DNA of 64,000 bases from Phytoactinopolyspora limicola (GCF_011320225.1 NZ_JAAOEN010000001.1:289642-353641); one strand, 5' to 3'; positions 40,516 through 49,717 are shown, counted from the stretch's first letter. Notes: a model not told the origin generated them from the letters alone. A program made the numbers and translations.

Positions 40516-42789
40516 TCACGTCCGCGCCTCCACTGGCACGTGGTGGAGGTCGGACTCGGCGTCGGTCGCTAGATGAGCTTCCGGGCTTCCCTCGACGTGC
40601 AGCCGGGGCAACCGACGTTCCCACGTATCGGGCAGCCACCAGTTGGCCCGGCCCAACCAGTGCATCACCGCGGGCACCAGCAGCAACCGCACGAGCGTGG
40701 CGTCGATGAGGATCGCCGCCGCCATTCCCACCCCGATGACCTTGACCAGTACGTCGTCGCTCAAGATGAACGCACCGAACACCACCACCATGATCGATGC
40801 TGCGGCGGTGATGACCCGCGCGGTGCCGGCCAACCCTTCGACGATGGCTCGGGTGGTGTCCTGGCTGCGCACCCATGCTTCGCGCATCCGGCTGATCAGG
40901 AATACCTCGTAGTCCATCGACAAGCCGAAGAGGACGGCGAACACGATCACTGGCAACCAGGCCGGCATCGGAGTGGCGGTGTCCACTCCGACGAGATTCC
41001 CGAACCAGCCGCCGTCGAGCACCAGCGCGACCACACCGTACACGGCTGCCACCGACAAGAGGTTCATCACGGCCGCAGTGATCGGGATGACGATGCTGCG
41101 GAAAGACAACATCAGCAGCACCATCGATACCAGCACGACGCCGCCGATGAGGAACGGCAGGCGCTGCGCGGTGTCTTCGTTGGCGTCGATTCCGGCGGCC
41201 ACCACTCCACCCACGTGGACCTCTACGCCGGTGTCTGCTGTTGCCCGGGGAAGCACTTCGTCTCGCAGCCGGTCGACCAGTTGGTCGGTGGCCTCGTGCT
41301 GCGGCCCGGTCTCCGGGATGACGGTCAGGAGTGCGGTGTCGCCAGCCGGCCCCAACCGGGGTGGGTGGATCAGTGCCACCCCTTCGGTGGCCGTCACGTC
41401 GGCGGTGATGCGCTCGAGCACCCCTTCCGACCCCGGCTGAAGATCGGCCACGAGTAGCAACGGGCCGTTCGCACCGGCACCAAAGCCGTCGGTCACCATG
41501 TCATACGCCTGCCGGGTGGAGGTGTCGTGTGCGTGGTTACCGGCGTCGGGGAATCCGAACCGCGCCCCGAGGAACGGCGCCGCGAGGGCAAGCAAGGCGG
41601 CGACGGCCAGCACGACGGCCGGGATCCGGCGGCGGGCGACGAACCGGCTCCACCGGGCCCACCCAGGTGATGGCGCGACGTGCCCACCAGGTGCCACATA
41701 GACCGGGCGGCGGTCGCCCAGCGGGAGCCGCAGCCTATCCACATGTGCACCCAGGTAGCCGAGGAGCGCCGGAAACAGGGTCACGGCTGCCACCATCACC
41801 ACTAGCACCGCCGCGATGGCGACCATGGCGGCGCCCTGCAAGAACGACAGTCCCATCACAAACAGCCCGAACATGCTGATGACCACGGTGGTTCCCGCGA
41901 CAACCACGGCTCGGCCGGCGGTGTCGAGGGTGGCGACGGTGGCCGCTTCCGGATTCAGGCCGGCCGCGCGCCATTCCCGGTACCGCGTGACCATCAGCAA
42001 CGTGTAGTCGATGCCAACCGCGATACCCAGCATGGTCGCCAAGGCACTCGACCAGTCCGGCACGTCCACCATGGCGGCGATCAGCCCGGTGAGCATGGCG
42101 CTGACCCCGAGCCCGGCCACCGCGACCGCCAGCGGCAAACCGGCGGCTACCACGGAGCCGAAGGTGACCACCAAGATCAGGGCCGCGGCGATGAACCCGA
42201 TCACCTCTGAGCCCGCCTCGGTGGCCTGCGCGAGTTCGACCGCGGTACCGCCGAGTGCGATGTCGAGGCCCGGGTGTTCCACCGCGGCCGCCAAGTTCAT
42301 GATCTGCTCGGTTTCGGCCACTGGCATATCGTCCGGATTGACGACATCGAGCTTGAGGTCGGCGAGCAGCGTATGCCCGTCGGGAGCCAGACCTCCGGGC
42401 GTTGTATAAGGATCGGCGACCTCGACGATGTGCGGCAGCTCAGCAAGGTTGGCCAGCAGAGCGGAGACCTCTGCCCGTACCTCGGCGTCGCTGGCCGGCT
42501 CCTCAGCCCGGATCACCACGTTGATGGATGCACCTGCCTGCTCGGGAAAACGTTCGTCGAGCAGGTGCTGTGCGCGTTGCGAGTCCGAGCCCGGCGTTCC
42601 GTAGTCGACGGCGAAGTCTCCACCGAACGCCGAGGCCAACCCCACAGTTACCGCGATGGCCACTAGCCACCCGACCAAGACCTTTCCGCGATGCCGGAAC
42701 GTGGCCCGGGCCAGCCGGCCAAGCATGCTGACGGGTTCCGCATGGGTAGTCGGATCCGGATCTTCGCCGGACGACGAATGAAAAGACAT
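40516..42789 (-). CDS. MMPL/RND-family transporter
   Basis: The 757-residue protein has two MMPL repeats, each with one transmembrane helix, a long outer loop and five more helices. Motifs include TVATLDTAGRAVVVAGTTVV and, in the second half, FGLSMDYEVFLISRMREAWV. Such proteins export lipids, siderophores or drugs using the proton gradient. GGAGG precedes the ATG ending at 42789. It is followed by its MarR regulator. Its leader holds a 6-bp inverted repeat across the -10 region. Confidence 0.92.
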   Translation of the reverse strand: MSFHSSSGEDPDPTTHAEPVSMLGRLARATFRHRGKVLVGWLVAIAVTVGLASAFGGDFAVDYGTPGSDSQRAQHLLDERFPEQAGASINVVIRAEEPASDAEVRAEVSALLANLAELPHIVEVADPYTTPGGLAPDGHTLLADLKLDVVNPDDMPVAETEQIMNLAAAVEHPGLDIALGGTAVELAQATEAGSEVIGFIAAALILVVTFGSVVAAGLPLAVAVAGLGVSAMLTGLIAAMVDVPDWSSALATMLGIAVGIDYTLLMVTRYREWRAAGLNPEAATVATLDTAGRAVVVAGTTVVISMFGLFVMGLSFLQGAAMVAIAAVLVVMVAAVTLFPALLGYLGAHVDRLRLPLGDRRPVYVAPGGHVAPSPGWARWSRFVARRRIPAVVLAVAALLALAAPFLGARFGFPDAGNHAHDTSTRQAYDMVTDGFGAGANGPLLLVADLQPGSEGVLERITADVTATEGVALIHPPRLGPAGDTALLTVIPETGPQHEATDQLVDRLRDEVLPRATADTGVEVHVGGVVAAGIDANEDTAQRLPFLIGGVVLVSMVLLMLSFRSIVIPITAAVMNLLSVAAVYGVVALVLDGGWFGNLVGVDTATPMPAWLPVIVFAVLFGLSMDYEVFLISRMREAWVRSQDTTRAIVEGLAGTARVITAAASIMVVVFGAFILSDDVLVKVIGVGMAAAILIDATLVRLLLVPAVMHWLGRANWWLPDTWERRLPRLHVEGSPEAHLATDAESDLHHVPVEART

Positions 42790-42802
42790 AGATCTTCCTC
42801 CC

Positions 42803-42848
42803 GATAGTTCGTAGCAAGATAGTACGCCATCAAACTATCAGCGGTAAA
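42803..42848 (-). promoter_or_regulatory. Promoter and MarR-type operator of the MMPL operon
   Basis: Reading the minus strand, TTTACC (42848-42843) and TACTAT (42824-42819) lie 18 bases apart. GATAGT at 42818-42823 and ACTATC at 42834-42839 form an inverted repeat over the spacer and -10 box, and a third GATAGT copy lies at 42803-42808. This fits repression by the MarR protein of the operon. Confidence 0.6.
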
Positions 42849-42916
42849 ACTTCCTCAGCGCATCTCCTCGTGACGGGGCGTTACAGTCCGCGGGGATCCG
42901 CGGCACGGAGCATGGG

Positions 42917-42972
42917 GCGCTGAGCGCCTCCACAGAACGCCCATACCGGACACGATGACCGGCGCTCAACGC
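42917..42972 (-). terminator. Hairpin downstream of proline dehydrogenase
   Basis: GCGCTGAGCGCC at 42917-42928 pairs with GGCGCTCAACGC at 42961-42972 with one mismatch and a 32-base loop. It lies downstream of the minus-strand proline dehydrogenase gene and upstream of the MMPL promoter. A GGCAACGATCAC repeat copy lies nearby at 43000-43011. Confidence 0.4.
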
Positions 42973-43060
42973 ACCAAGCGCGCCGGCGCTCAGGAAACCG
43001 GCAACGATCACTTCACTCGAACGACGATTTGGCGGACTATGACCGCCACCCGCCGGCGCC

Positions 43061-43939
43061 TCAGCTGCCCTGGGCTTCGGCCACCCGCCGCATCCAGTAA
43101 CGGAACCAGCTCTGCCCGTAACACGCGTAGATCCGGACCGCGTGCCCTCGTTGGAGCAGCTCAAGGGCGTCATCGGGACGGACGCCGAGCAACATCTCGA
43201 GGGTGACGCCGTCCAGCGTCGCCAGCAGGGCTTCCCGGATCACCGGATCATGGGTGGCCAGAACCAGTCCGGCGCCACCGGAGTGGATCTGGTGGGCCAA
43301 CCGGACGTAGGCGATGTCGGTTTCGTCGCCCCACGGGTGTGCGTCGTCGGATGATTCCAGGTAAGCACCCTTGACCAAGCGGACGGGGATACCGGCCTGA
43401 CTCAGCCGGTCGACATCGCCCGGGCTGCGGCGCAGGTTGGCTTGAACCGTAGCCAGCACGGGGACGCCTGCCTCGGCCAGCGTGATCGAGAGGTCCATGA
43501 TGTGCGGCGTGCGCCAGCTCTCTTCGGCGCTGACCTCCAGCCGTGTACCCTCCGGAAGGAGCTCGACTAGCTGCTCGACGTGCCGGCGACACACATCCGG
43601 GCCAAAATCGAGACCAAGGTTCGACGGGACGATCTCCAGGCACACGTCGCCGTCGACATCACCCAAGGCCGCGGCGGCCGCCCGATAACCTTCCACCACT
43701 CGCGTGACGCCTGCTTCGTCGTCGGCGCCCTCACCGAACAGATCCAGGGTGACACCGAAGCCATCGCGGACGAGGTGACGCACCGTCTCGAGTGCTTCAT
43801 CCAGGGTGCGTCCGGCAACGTACCGACGGGCGGCGCGGTAGGCGAGGTCTTCGGTGACATTGGTGGCCCGGACGAGCGCCTCGAACTGCTCGTTGGTGGC
43901 CAACTCGAACAGCACCCTGCGCGACAATCCCGAGAGCAT
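43061..43939 (-). CDS. Proline dehydrogenase family protein
   Basis: The protein of about 292 residues is a single-domain PutA/PRODH-like FAD enzyme. Motifs are LEVSAEESWRTPHIMDLSI, VRLVKGAYLESSDDAH, the ATHDP segment and YACYGQSWFRYWMRRVAE, which matches the usual FxxYG..W..Y..RR active-site region. It oxidises proline to delta1-pyrroline-5-carboxylate. No P5C dehydrogenase gene is adjacent. I take the ATG ending at 43939; longer readings of the frame run into low-quality sequence. No good ribosome site is seen, so it may be leaderless. Confidence 0.87.
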   Translation of the reverse strand: MLSGLSRRVLFELATNEQFEALVRATNVTEDLAYRAARRYVAGRTLDEALETVRHLVRDGFGVTLDLFGEGADDEAGVTRVVEGYRAAAAALGDVDGDVCLEIVPSNLGLDFGPDVCRRHVEQLVELLPEGTRLEVSAEESWRTPHIMDLSITLAEAGVPVLATVQANLRRSPGDVDRLSQAGIPVRLVKGAYLESSDDAHPWGDETDIAYVRLAHQIHSGGAGLVLATHDPVIREALLATLDGVTLEMLLGVRPDDALELLQRGHAVRIYACYGQSWFRYWMRRVAEAQGS

Positions 43940-44155
43940 AACCACAGCGTAGCGGTAGGCGGCGCGGCCGGTTCGCAGGGTTGGCTCAGGGCTGAGTCGG
44001 GGTCGAACCGGGGCCGAGCCAGGGTGGATCCGGATGGGCTGACCCAGGCCACATCGGCAGGGTGGAACTCGCCATTGGTTCACCACTCATCAACCCCCGG
44101 CGTAGCCAGTCCATCGACCGGCCCCGGGTGATGACCTCAAGGGAGCACCATCCAC

Positions 44156-45547
44156 ATGAACACCCGAGCCGCACGCCGGCTACCCGTACTTCTCCTGTCA
44201 TCTCTCGTACCCGCCGCGCTGATCGCCACCACCCTGCCGGCACTAGCCAACCCGCCCCCAACCGGCCTGCTCGCCGCCGATGCGGAAACTAGTGCGGTCG
44301 TCGCGGAACTCGACCAGCACGCCCAACCGGTGGCGTCCACCAACCCGACCGATCCCCTCGACGATCTCGAACCCTTCGGCGACATGATCGGCGAGGCAAC
44401 CATCATCGGCGTCGGCGAAGCCACCCACGGATCCCACGAGTTCCGCACCCTCGGCCACCGACTCTTCCGCTACCTCGTCGACCACCACGGATTCAGCACC
44501 GTGTCCGCCGAACTCAGCTGGAGCACCGGGCTACGCCTCAACCACTACGTCCTCACCGGTCAGGGCGATGTGCGCCGCATCCTCACCGAAGAGCTCCAAC
44601 GCGAATACAGCTTCTTCCGCACCGCGGAGATCGTCGACCTCCTCGAATGGATGCGTGCCTACAACGAGCGGGACCCCGATCACCCCATCCAGATCATGGG
44701 CAACGACATCGGCTACGCCGGCCCCGAAGTCTTCGACGAAGTACTCACCTACATCGACGAACACCACCCCGCACTACGACCCCGATTCGAGCGGCTCTAC
44801 ACCAACATCCGCCCCCAGCCAGACCAAAGTGTCGAGAACTGGATGGACGCGTACATGGAGCAGCCCCGGGCACAGCGCCAGCGGCTGGCCATCGAAGCGA
44901 GGTTGGCACTGTGGCTACTCCAACGCCACCCCGGACCCGACCCCGAACAGTTCAGCTGGGCCGTGCAGAACGCCATGATCATCCACCAGATCACCGCCAT
45001 GTACATGACCGACTTCTGGGATGACACAAGCCTGGCCGAGGCGATGCTCTTCCGCGATCGGGTGATGGCCGAGAACACCGTGTGGTGGCACGAACACACC
45101 GGCGACAAGATCATGGTCTTCGCCCACAACGGGCACATCGCCTACGAGTCCTACGACCCACCGGCGTACCCCAAGGTGCAGGGTGCGTTCTTCAGAGACC
45201 TCGTCGGGGACGGTTATGTCAACGTCGGCACGTCGTTTGGCAGCGGCTCATTCAACGCCTGGAACGCGGAGGACGAGGACGAACCCCTTGAAGTGTTCAC
45301 CCTGGGCCCGGCCGACGAGGGCAGCAACGAACACCTCCTCGACCAGGTACAACACCCGACCTTCCTCGTTGACCTGCGCCAACTCCCAGAGACGTCCACC
45401 ACCTGGCTACGCCAACCCCGACCCACTCGGGTGATCGGCACCGGCTACCCGCTACCCGACTACCCGGTCGCGCTCGAACCGTTCGTCGACATCGTTCTCC
45501 ACCTCGACCACGTCGACGCCGCCGACATCATGCCCACCGTCGACTAA
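44156..45547 (+). CDS. Secreted erythromycin esterase-family protein
   Basis: The 463-residue protein has an N-terminal signal peptide (MNTRAARRLPVLLLSSLVPA with cleavage near ALA-N) and an erythromycin esterase-like domain: IIGVGEATHGSHEFRTLGHR with the key Glu and His, then MVFAHNGHIAYESY with further His residues. The family includes macrolide esterases, but most members have unknown substrates. Secretion is unusual for a drug-inactivating esterase, which argues for another hydrolase role. It stands alone, with a G-rich repeat downstream. Confidence 0.87.
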   Translation: MNTRAARRLPVLLLSSLVPAALIATTLPALANPPPTGLLAADAETSAVVAELDQHAQPVASTNPTDPLDDLEPFGDMIGEATIIGVGEATHGSHEFRTLGHRLFRYLVDHHGFSTVSAELSWSTGLRLNHYVLTGQGDVRRILTEELQREYSFFRTAEIVDLLEWMRAYNERDPDHPIQIMGNDIGYAGPEVFDEVLTYIDEHHPALRPRFERLYTNIRPQPDQSVENWMDAYMEQPRAQRQRLAIEARLALWLLQRHPGPDPEQFSWAVQNAMIIHQITAMYMTDFWDDTSLAEAMLFRDRVMAENTVWWHEHTGDKIMVFAHNGHIAYESYDPPAYPKVQGAFFRDLVGDGYVNVGTSFGSGSFNAWNAEDEDEPLEVFTLGPADEGSNEHLLDQVQHPTFLVDLRQLPETSTTWLRQPRPTRVIGTGYPLPDYPVALEPFVDIVLHLDHVDAADIMPTVD

Positions 45548-45609
45548 CCCACTGAACCACCACCACACCAACCCCAACCCATCCCGCCAACCCCCATCCC
45601 CTACACCCA

Positions 45610-45649
45610 ACACCCATCCACCCACACCCATCCACCCACACCCATCCCC
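45610..45649. repeat. Tandem repeat of a 14-bp unit, G-rich on the minus strand
   Basis: The unit ACACCCATCCACCC is present nearly three times in a row, embedded in a longer CA/C-rich stretch from about 45548. The minus strand has many closely spaced GGG runs and could form a G-quadruplex downstream of the esterase gene. Confidence 0.7.
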
Positions 45650-45742
45650 GGTGATCGTCGCCGCTTTCGTGTCGCCCTGGCGACCCGATCTTGACTTCGA
45701 TCACCGGGGCTGAGGGCGGAAAATCCGGCAACGATCACTGGG
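45646..45742. repeat. GGTGATCG-type inverted repeat
   Basis: CCCCGGTGATCG at 45646-45657 is the exact reverse complement of 45698-45709. A third, reverse copy (CCGGCAACGATCACTGGG) follows at 45725-45742. It lies between the esterase gene and the ABM gene and may serve as a terminator. Confidence 0.7.
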
Positions 45743-45805
45743 CATGAACCGGGATTGGACGGCAGGCTTAGACTGCATGTCCAGGCTGGCGAGAAGGAGC
45801 GGGCC

Positions 45806-46126
45806 ATGATCATGCGAGTCTGGCGGACCCGGATCGACGACAGTCGCACCACCGACTACGAACAGTTTGCAGCCCAGGAGTCCCTGCCGATGTTCCGCGC
45901 CCATGCGGGCTTCGCTGGCCTGTTGTTCGGCCGCAGCGGCGACGAGTGCGTCGTTGTCACGTTGTGGGCCGACGCAGAGTCTGTCGCGGCCTTCGAGGCG
46001 TCGCAGCTCTATCAGGAGACGGTGGACCGGATCACCGCGGCAGGCTTCATCGTCGGCCCGTCGTTCGTCGAACGATTCGAGGTCCACGGAAGCCACCTAC
46101 CCGGCTTCGACCCCCTCTTCCCGTGA
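45806..46126 (+). CDS. Antibiotic biosynthesis monooxygenase (ABM)-like protein
   Basis: The 106-residue protein has a dimeric alpha-beta barrel pattern (MRVWRTRIDDSRTTDYEQF, GFAGLLFGRSGDECVVVTLW, ADAESVAAFEASQLYQETVD). ABM-domain proteins include monooxygenases and haem-degrading enzymes, but most small ones have no assigned reaction. GAAGGAGC precedes the ATG at 45806; an earlier GTG would include that site. Its stop codon lies inside the first of the two long palindromes. Confidence 0.72.
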   Translation: MIMRVWRTRIDDSRTTDYEQFAAQESLPMFRAHAGFAGLLFGRSGDECVVVTLWADAESVAAFEASQLYQETVDRITAAGFIVGPSFVERFEVHGSHLPGFDPLFP

Positions 46127-46174
46127 TCATTGGCTGTTGACTACCGGATTCGGTAGTCAACAGCCAATGATCAC
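46123..46174. repeat. 24-bp-arm palindrome, copy 1
   Basis: Arms at 46123-46146 and 46151-46174 pair perfectly around a four-base loop. The arm begins GTGATCATTGGCTGTTGACT. It covers the stops of the convergent ABM gene and BTAD-fragment gene, so it may act as a bidirectional terminator. The same arm recurs at 50103-50126. Confidence 0.9.
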
Positions 46175-46603
46175 CGGCGTAAGAGGGCCACGAACCGTAC
46201 GTGTGACCGATAACCGCTCTTCGATCTGATCGAGGAGTTCCACAGCCTCGTCCTCAAGGTCGCCCCAGAGCTGCTCGGCAAGCTCCCGGAGGTGCCTGAT
46301 CATTGCCGCGCCATGTACCGCGTCACCAAGTCGGACCTCCGGCTTCAGGCGGGCACCCCACAACAGCTCTGAGCCGTGCTCGACGTCCAACTCGCGGAGC
46401 GTAGCCACCTGAGCGCCACGCAAGTCGCCCGCCGCCATTGCCCGCTCAGCCAATACATGACAGACATCGACAACAGAGGAGATCATTTCTTGCGCATGAA
46501 TGTCAGACCAGGTGTTTGCCACTTCTGATTCTGGAGAAACTTCCGCTATCGCGATCCCAGCAGATTGCGAGGCCTGCATGGGCTTGCCAAGATAAGGGGC
46601 CAA
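46157..46603 (-). pseudogene. C-terminal fragment of a BTAD-domain protein (Tad-locus type)
   Basis: From about residue 31 the 148-residue frame looks like the end of a bacterial transcriptional activator domain: VCHVLAERAMAAGDLRGAQV, LDVEHGSELLWGARLKPEV and RHLRELAEQLWGDLEDEAVE. In actinobacteria such domains end very large LysM-BTAD proteins encoded in Tad pilus loci. Nothing of the large N-terminal part is present, and the first 30 residues do not fit, so it is probably a remnant. Bases around its start are less GC-rich than the neighbours. Confidence 0.6.
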
Positions 46604-46663
46604 CGGCCAAGAAACTCATCAAAACTAAGGGCGCAATAACCTGGACGAGCCAGCGGCAGCGGT

Positions 46664-47326
46664 TCAGGGGCATGGCTCAGGCTCCGGCGGATCATCATCG
46701 GTGAACACCGGTTCGTCGACGACGACTCGCCAGTGGTAATCCTCACTGCCCGACGTATCGTGCAAAAGGTACTGGAAATACACCTCATCACCATTGTGAG
46801 TAACGAGACAGCCACGAACCACGATTCGTCGAGGCGCAACCCCTTCCTCAGGCTGATCAGGATCAAGGTCGTGATCAATAACCTCAAAGCCGTGGACTGT
46901 TGATTCGCCCGTACGTATACGGCCAGCCGCCCGCGCATCCTGCACACTCTCGTGAACGCTGATCCATGCCTGCCCCATGGCAACCTCGTCCAACTCTTCG
47001 AGCTCTAGTTCTGGATCGGAAAAGAGCCGGTCCATCACCGTATGAAAATCGAGAATCGCCAGCTCAGCCGCCCCAGATGCGAGATCCTCTTCGCTTTCAA
47101 GCTCCGCCTCCGGCGTTGTTTCATCCGGCGTCGCCGTCTCCTGAGTCGGCGCCGTGAGGGGCGGCCCCACAGGTTCGTCCGGGTCGGCAAACGTCGGGGT
47201 GGCAGTTGGCGGCGTTTGAGTGGAGATCGGAGTCGTGCTATCTGGCTCGCTGTTGTTCGTGCATCCGGTGAGCAGACTTGCTGCTAACCCGGTTATGACA
47301 ATGGTCCTATACCCGATCCCGCTCAT
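46664..47326 (-). CDS. Putative lipoprotein, Thr/Pro/Glu-rich
   Basis: The 220-residue protein has a lipoprotein signal ending in SLLTGCTN, then about 55 residues rich in Thr, Pro, Asp and Glu, and a folded C-terminal domain with AELAILDFHTVMDRLF and YFQYLLHDTSGSEDYHWRVV. The layout is that of a surface-anchored NTF2-like domain on a flexible stalk. It resembles the lipoprotein at 48879 in plan though not in close sequence. Such genes are commonly found in actinobacterial Tad loci. The function is unknown. Confidence 0.72.
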   Translation of the reverse strand: MSGIGYRTIVITGLAASLLTGCTNNSEPDSTTPISTQTPPTATPTFADPDEPVGPPLTAPTQETATPDETTPEAELESEEDLASGAAELAILDFHTVMDRLFSDPELELEELDEVAMGQAWISVHESVQDARAAGRIRTGESTVHGFEVIDHDLDPDQPEEGVAPRRIVVRGCLVTHNGDEVYFQYLLHDTSGSEDYHWRVVVDEPVFTDDDPPEPEPCP

Positions 47327-47348
47327 ATTCGCCTTCCGTTCCTTGGCG

Positions 47349-47768
47349 TCACAGATCTTCGGCGATTCTTACTGTGGCCTCGCCGTGGCTGGTAAGGGTG
47401 GTTATTCCGATGATGGACAGGAAGACGGTCTTCTCGGTGGTGATTGTCGTGACGGTGATCAAGTCGCCACTGATCGACACGTCGCCCTGGACACCTGCTT
47501 CGGCGAGGTAACTTCGCGCAGCGGCCATTGCGGCTCCGGTGTCTAGCCCGAAACCACCGCCTAGATCCGTACCGTCGATGTGTTGGCCCGCTGCACGCGC
47601 AGCTTCAGCGGCAGCATTATCCGCCCGCTGCATGTTTCGGACCTTCACGCCGCCGTCGAACACGAGCCCAATGATCGCGATCAACGCCACCGCCAGGATG
47701 CTCGCGACCAGGCCGATTGCTCCACGCTCGCAATCGCTCCGTCGCGGCGCACTCACTGTGTCTGACAC
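47349..47768 (-). CDS. TadE/TadG-like pilus assembly protein
   Basis: The 139-residue protein has the Tad N-terminal pattern: ERGAIGLVASILAVALIAII as a membrane anchor with the ER(G) processing-type start, followed by GVKVRNMQRADNAAAEAARA. The C-terminal part (AMAAARSYLAEAGVQGDVSI, then a beta-rich end) is also usual. It would be a minor pilin-like component placed outside the membrane. No TadA/B/C genes are in the window, so it is likely left over from a broken Tad locus. Confidence 0.78.
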   Translation of the reverse strand: MSDTVSAPRRSDCERGAIGLVASILAVALIAIIGLVFDGGVKVRNMQRADNAAAEAARAAGQHIDGTDLGGGFGLDTGAAMAAARSYLAEAGVQGDVSISGDLITVTTITTEKTVFLSIIGITTLTSHGEATVRIAEDL

Positions 47769-47906
47769 GTCTTAGACCCTTCGCGTTCTGGGAATCTCGG
47801 CATGAAACGGGCCCCTAGGCCGGATCGCACTGTGGGGTGCCTTACGACGTCGTTGATGTTCTTCGGCGCGAGCGAGACTTCCGAACTGGCGCACGCTGCC
47901 CCCTCC

Positions 47907-48875
47907 CTACTGCTCGATGAGTTGGCGTTCACCGATACGCACCGACGCCGAAGACGTCAACGGATCCACATCCAGCGTCCCGGACTCCCCCGTCGAAGCC
48001 TCCCAACTCGCAGCCCACATCGTCGTAGCCGTCACTGTGTAGGCCTGATCGCTTTCATCGCGGCTGGTGCGCGTGTACAGATACCCACAGTCCGGCGAAT
48101 CTCGCACACCCATCGCCTCGTGGTAGGGCTGACCAGGCGTGCTGCACGTCGTCGAGCCACCGTCGCCCATGTCCCACTCGGCATGCTCAACCTCAGCCAC
48201 CACAGTGACGGTCACACCCTGCTCACTACCGGACTCCTCGAGCGGCCCCCACGTTTGCGGTGAGGGGTCGACCGCCCACATCCACACCGGCGCGCCCACC
48301 AGACCCATCGACCCTGGGTTCTGGGACAACGTGGCCGGCGCCATCCCGATCTCGATCGGCTGCAGATCCATATCATCGAGAATCTCCCGCGCAAGCACGG
48401 CCGGATCCACCGGCGGCCCGCCCGGGCCGTCCGGCAACCAGACGGGCGTTCGTGACGCCCACGCAGGTGGATACCCAAACCCGGCGAGTCGCGCGAGCTC
48501 GTACATCCACCCCTCCGGATAGTTCTCCCAGACACCCGGGTAGAGACAGGTATCGCAACCGTGCGTGCCATCCGGGGCGAACATCTCAGCCTCGGACTCA
48601 CTCATGCGGCGGAGGTAACCGTCATACTCAGTGACGAAGACATAGTCGCCGTACCGGCACGGGATGTTGATCGCCACAGGATCGTTCTGCGAACATCCAG
48701 TGCGCTCCGGGTCAGAGTCGTCGTCCGGATCATCTTGTCGACATTCACCAAACTGAAAGGTATAACCTGGCGGGCAGTCGTCCTCGGGGGGCGAACCAGC
48801 AGACACTGACGACGTGATGCCCACGACCATGATGGCAGCAAGCCCGGCGGAGACGAACGGCCGCGCGCGGACCAT
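47907..48875 (-). CDS. Secreted protein of unknown function, Tad-locus associated
   Basis: The 322-residue protein has a signal peptide (AGLAAIMVVGITSSVSAG), an acidic Cys-containing stretch (CPPGYTFQFGECRQDDPDDD) and a larger domain with eight or more Cys and a WDMGDGGSTTC motif that recalls a PKD-like or immunoglobulin-like fold. Proteins of this plan occur beside lipoproteins and TadE/G genes in actinobacteria. It starts three bases before the stop of the lipoprotein gene upstream and shares its unit. No enzymatic motif is seen. Confidence 0.7.
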   Translation of the reverse strand: MVRARPFVSAGLAAIMVVGITSSVSAGSPPEDDCPPGYTFQFGECRQDDPDDDSDPERTGCSQNDPVAINIPCRYGDYVFVTEYDGYLRRMSESEAEMFAPDGTHGCDTCLYPGVWENYPEGWMYELARLAGFGYPPAWASRTPVWLPDGPGGPPVDPAVLAREILDDMDLQPIEIGMAPATLSQNPGSMGLVGAPVWMWAVDPSPQTWGPLEESGSEQGVTVTVVAEVEHAEWDMGDGGSTTCSTPGQPYHEAMGVRDSPDCGYLYTRTSRDESDQAYTVTATTMWAASWEASTGESGTLDVDPLTSSASVRIGERQLIEQ

Positions 48876-48878
48876 TGG

Positions 48879-49523
48879 TCAGCAGTCCTCGTCCGGCTCG
48901 ACCACAGCTTCTTCGAGTAGCCACGCACCGTCGTCGTCCTGTTCGATGTAATGCCAGGTCATTTCCCACCGGCTGGAGCGGGTCGTAGGCTGGGGAATGT
49001 CGACTGGTTCGCCATCGAAGTCGACGTACTCCAGGCCGTCCCGGTCGACGCACGCCGTCGAGGTGGCTGTATCGAGAAGCCCGATGGTCTCGAACTCGTC
49101 GACCTGATGGCCAAGGACATTGGTTTCGCCGATCTGATCTGCCTCGTGGCGTGCCCAGCCGTGGACGAACCCTTCGAGCTCCGTCTCGGCTGCCCCGAGA
49201 TAGGTAAGGGGCCAGTCGGCCATGACCTCGCGTGCCCATGCTTCATCTTGCGCGCCCGCCAGCTCACTCACGTTCGCGTAGTAATGGTCCATCTTCGCTA
49301 TGAGATCGTCGAACGCAGCCTGGATCTCTTCTTCGGCAATCTCTTCCTCAGTCGGTTCCGTCGGCTGCGGCGGCGCCGTCAATTCCGGCGTGGTGTCCTC
49401 AGTGGGCTCGACGACCGGCGTGTCGTCCGTGTCGTCGTCAGTGTCGTCGCCTCCACAAGCAGCCACCACGAGCATCATGACGGCTGTTATCAAGGGGATG
49501 AGGTACCGCTTCTGTCGCTTCAT
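48879..49523 (-). CDS. Putative lipoprotein with acidic linker
   Basis: The 214-residue protein has a lipoprotein signal ending in LVVAACGGDD, an acidic Thr/Pro linker and a C-terminal domain (AAFDDLIAKMDHYYANVSEL, then SRWEMTWHYIEQDDDGAWLL) of likely NTF2-like fold. It is the first gene of the three-gene minus-strand set with the secreted protein and the TadE/G-like gene. The function is unknown; a role at the cell surface is implied by the anchor. Confidence 0.72.
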   Translation of the reverse strand: MKRQKRYLIPLITAVMMLVVAACGGDDTDDDTDDTPVVEPTEDTTPELTAPPQPTEPTEEEIAEEEIQAAFDDLIAKMDHYYANVSELAGAQDEAWAREVMADWPLTYLGAAETELEGFVHGWARHEADQIGETNVLGHQVDEFETIGLLDTATSTACVDRDGLEYVDFDGEPVDIPQPTTRSSRWEMTWHYIEQDDDGAWLLEEAVVEPDEDC

Positions 49524-49717
49524 CTATCCGATCCTTACGGTTGGTCCGTATCTGTCGTGATCCACGCGTTCGCTCCACCGGTTCCCGTCATCGTCACGAT
49601 GCCCATGATTGGGGCAGCATTGCCTACGGTGATGGTCTTGGCGACGATGATCATCTTCGCCCTCGCTCACGCCCAGGCCGATCGCTCGACCCTCCCAACC
49701 AAGCCTCCGTAACGCGC

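Noticed and set aside
48951..49712. A 253-codon plus-strand frame with a hydrophobic end
   Set aside because: It is mostly antisense to a lipoprotein gene with a clear signal peptide; the hydrophobic tail is a chance reading and no ribosome site is present.
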